42,140 bases of DNA from positions 1-42,140 of the forward strand of contig MUNB01000052.1 in assembly GCA_002154345.1 (NCBI GenBank). Reading direction: 5' to 3'. A program made the position numbers and the translations under genes. The notes under the pieces are model-generated. The model was given only the letters and a program-made list of their open reading frames with translations. It was not told the DNA's origin and searched no databases. This document shows, in pieces, positions 40,448-42,140 of this stretch. How positions within the stretch are numbered: position 1 is the first letter of the stretch; each line of letters begins with the position of its first letter. The stretch comes from Streptomyces griseus (GTDB lineage Bacteria; Actinomycetota; Actinomycetes; Streptomycetales; Streptomycetaceae).

Positions 40448-41917
40448 TCAGGAAGAGCCGAACCAGCGTTCGAGCGCCATCGGCAGGTCGTGGTGACTGC
40501 CCGGAGCGGCCCAGGCCACATGCCCGTCCGGCCGGATCAGCAGCGCCGTGGTGCCGGCGAGGCCCTGGACCGCCGGCCCGTCCTGCGGCTCGGCGACCAC
40601 GGTGTCCACCCGGGCCGCCCACGGCACGGCCCGCTGCCGCAGCCGGGCGTTGCCGGTCAGGTCGAGCAGGAGTCCGCGGCCGGTGCGGAGCAGTTCGGTG
40701 GTGGAGGTCTTGTGCTCGGCGCCGAGCAGTTCCAGGTGCGGCATGCGCCGGCCCAGCAGCGGATGGCCGCCGCCGCCGACGTCGTAACGGATCTCCTGGC
40801 CGCTCACCATGGCGGCCAGGTGCCGCGCGACCTCGTCGAAGCGGACGAGTTCGCCGAACACCTCGCGCAGCGGCTGCACTTCGGGTCCGCCGAGGAGCAG
40901 CAGGCCCTGGGCCCGCGTGTTCATCAGGAGGCGGCTGCCGACCGGGTGGCGTTCCTCGTGGTACGAGTCGAGCAGGCTCTCCGGCGCCCGGCCGGTCGCG
41001 ACCGCGCCGAGCTTCCAGCCCAGGTTCATGGCGTCCTGGATGCCGGTGTTCATGCCCTGGCCGCCGGCCGGCAGATGGATGTGCGCGGCGTCGCCGGCCA
41101 GCAGCACCCGGCCGCGCCGGTACGTGGTGACCTGGCGCGTGGCGTCGCCGAAGCAGCTCACCCACACCGGTTCGGCGTGCGCGATCGACTCTCCGGTCAG
41201 CCGCTCCCAGGCCGCCGCGACCTCCGCGAACTCCGGCGGCGACTCACGTCTGCGCGGCGGGGTGCCGCGCTCGCACACCACGATCCTGGTGACGCCGCCC
41301 GGCAGGGGGCCCACCATCACCATGCCGCCGGACAGCGTCTGCCCCGTCATCCGGGGCGCCAGCTCGACGCCCTTGACGTCGGCGAGGAACATCTCCATGG
41401 TCGCGGCGGTGCCGGGGAAGTCGAAGCCGGCCGCGCCGCGGACCGTGCTGCGTCCGCCGTCGCATCCGACCAGCCACGGCGCGGTCAGCGTCGCCGGTCC
41501 GTCCGGACCGCGCAGGTCCACCTCGACACCGGCGCCGCCCTCACGCACGGCGAGCACCTCGTCACCGCGCCGGATGTCGGCGCCGAGCTCGACGGCCCAC
41601 TCCTCCAGGCGGCTCTCGGTCTCGGACTGCGGCACCGACTTGGCCGCCCGGCCCGCACCGTCCAGGAGCGAGAAGTCGATCGGAAGACCGCCGAAGTGTC
41701 CGACGGTGCTGGTCTCGATGTCGCCGAAGCGCGACAGCAGGCCCCGCTGGTCGAGGATCTCCATCGTGCGGGTGGTGAAGCCCAGCCCCCGGGATTCGCC
41801 GCTGCGTCGCGCCAGCCGTTCCAGCACGGTCACCCGTGCGCCGGCGAGCCGGAGCTCGGCCGCCAGGGTCATTCCGGTGGGCCCGGCGCCCACGACGAGC
41901 ACATCGGCGTTCCTCAC
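40448..41917 (-). CDS. FAD-dependent aromatic hydroxylase (UrdE/PgaE-like)
   Basis: A class A flavin monooxygenase of 489 residues, the size of PgaE and UrdE. VLVVGAGPTGMTLAAELRLA (7-26) binds FAD. LVGCDGGRSTVRGAAG is the DG motif and RRGRVLLAGDAAHIHLPAGG is the GD motif; a C-terminal thioredoxin-like domain follows without its cysteines. In angucycline pathways this enzyme makes the ring-B quinone (C12 hydroxylation). The start is a GTG at 41917 with GGAGGAG about 7 bases upstream. It is the first gene of the minus-strand core operon. Confidence 0.94.
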   Translation of the reverse strand: MRNADVLVVGAGPTGMTLAAELRLAGARVTVLERLARRSGESRGLGFTTRTMEILDQRGLLSRFGDIETSTVGHFGGLPIDFSLLDGAGRAAKSVPQSETESRLEEWAVELGADIRRGDEVLAVREGGAGVEVDLRGPDGPATLTAPWLVGCDGGRSTVRGAAGFDFPGTAATMEMFLADVKGVELAPRMTGQTLSGGMVMVGPLPGGVTRIVVCERGTPPRRRESPPEFAEVAAAWERLTGESIAHAEPVWVSCFGDATRQVTTYRRGRVLLAGDAAHIHLPAGGQGMNTGIQDAMNLGWKLGAVATGRAPESLLDSYHEERHPVGSRLLMNTRAQGLLLLGGPEVQPLREVFGELVRFDEVARHLAAMVSGQEIRYDVGGGGHPLLGRRMPHLELLGAEHKTSTTELLRTGRGLLLDLTGNARLRQRAVPWAARVDTVVAEPQDGPAVQGLAGTTALLIRPDGHVAWAAPGSHHDLPMALERWFGSS

Positions 41918-42140
41918 GGCTCTCTCCTCCCGAACACACCGCACCGGATCCTGAACTCAAGGTTCTTCGGCCGCGTCCGCCGCTTCAACAGCGGCGGTTA
42001 AAGGCTTCCGTCAGGTTCCGCAAGCGCGTGTCCGGTGCGTCCGGGGCACGCAAGGTGTACGTCAAGGCGGTGCGAAGTCGGGAGCCGCGGGCGCGGCGGC
42101 GCGGGCCCGCCGGACGGCCCCGCCCGCGCCTCCCGTGCCC
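41918..42140 (-). promoter_or_regulatory. Upstream region of the core operon with hairpin
   Basis: There is no gene in these 223 bases. A perfect 8-bp hairpin (41977-41984 with 41990-41997) and several minus-strand TTGA cores (near 41957-41960, 41985-41988 and 42062-42065) are present. I could not fit them to a clean 11-bp SARP pair with a -10. The region probably contains the promoter of the core operon. Confidence 0.4.

Noticed and set aside
41918-42140. SARP site upstream of the core operon
   Set aside because: TTGA cores are present on the minus strand, but their steps (12, 28 and 77 bp) do not fit the 11-bp rule seen elsewhere, so I list only a promoter-containing region.

Overview
The window is very GC-rich DNA of Streptomyces or close-relative type: GTG starts, GTGA/ATGA stop-start overlaps, strong GC third-position bias, and only secondary-metabolism genes plus two methionine-cycle genes. 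It holds most of a biosynthetic gene cluster for a glycosylated aromatic (type II) polyketide. No rRNA, tRNA, CRISPR array or insertion sequence was seen, and there is no gene-free stretch over 300 bases.

Layout. (1) 1-3293, minus: metK and a truncated metH, a likely SAM-supply pair. (2) 3447-7160: a UrdGT2-like glycosyltransferase (plus), an unusual glycosyltransferase-like protein and an SpnR-like sugar 4-aminotransferase (minus). (3) 7327-10140, plus: a SAM methyltransferase, a membrane O-acyltransferase and an SDR. (4) 10219-12431: another SDR (minus), then a secreted protein and an NTF2-like protein (plus). (5) 12443-15822, plus: a SoxR-type promoter followed by quinone reductase, FMN reductase and a 14-TM drug exporter. 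(6) 15916-17724, minus: a DsbA-like protein and rmlA. (7) 17943-21752, plus: an acyl-CoA-dehydrogenase-like flavin monooxygenase, a second NTF2-like protein, a luciferase-like monooxygenase and an ActVI-1-like 3-hydroxyacyl-CoA dehydrogenase. (8) 21995-41917, minus: a SARP activator; an alpha/beta hydrolase; four coupled deoxysugar genes (3-ketoreductase, 2,3-dehydratase, 3-dehydrase, rmlB); acyl-CoA carboxylase epsilon and beta; PPTase, a second ACP and an exporter; then the core in the order UrdM-like oxygenase-reductase, aromatase/cyclase, ketoreductase, ACP, KS-beta, KS-alpha, cyclase, UrdE-like oxygenase.

How it fits together. Read from 41917 leftwards, the core has the gene order of angucycline clusters (urdE-F-A-B-C-D-L-M). 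The plus-strand tailoring genes (ActVI-1-like dehydrogenase, NTF2-like pair, class D flavin monooxygenase, possible ActVI-3-like secreted protein) instead recall benzoisochromanequinones such as actinorhodin. The sugar genes match the TDP-D-forosamine (4-amino-2,3,4,6-tetradeoxyhexose) route. I infer a quinone polyketide carrying a forosamine-type amino sugar and possibly an acyl group. The closest idea I can recall is auricin, which was described with angucycline-like PKS genes and D-forosamine; I cannot verify any identity.

Regulation is partly readable. Heptamer pairs spaced 11 bp, several followed at 8 bp by a -10-like hexamer, precede many transcription units and fit the cluster's own SARP. 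The export/reduction operon instead has a textbook SoxR operator in a 19-bp promoter spacer, suggesting that it senses the redox-active product.
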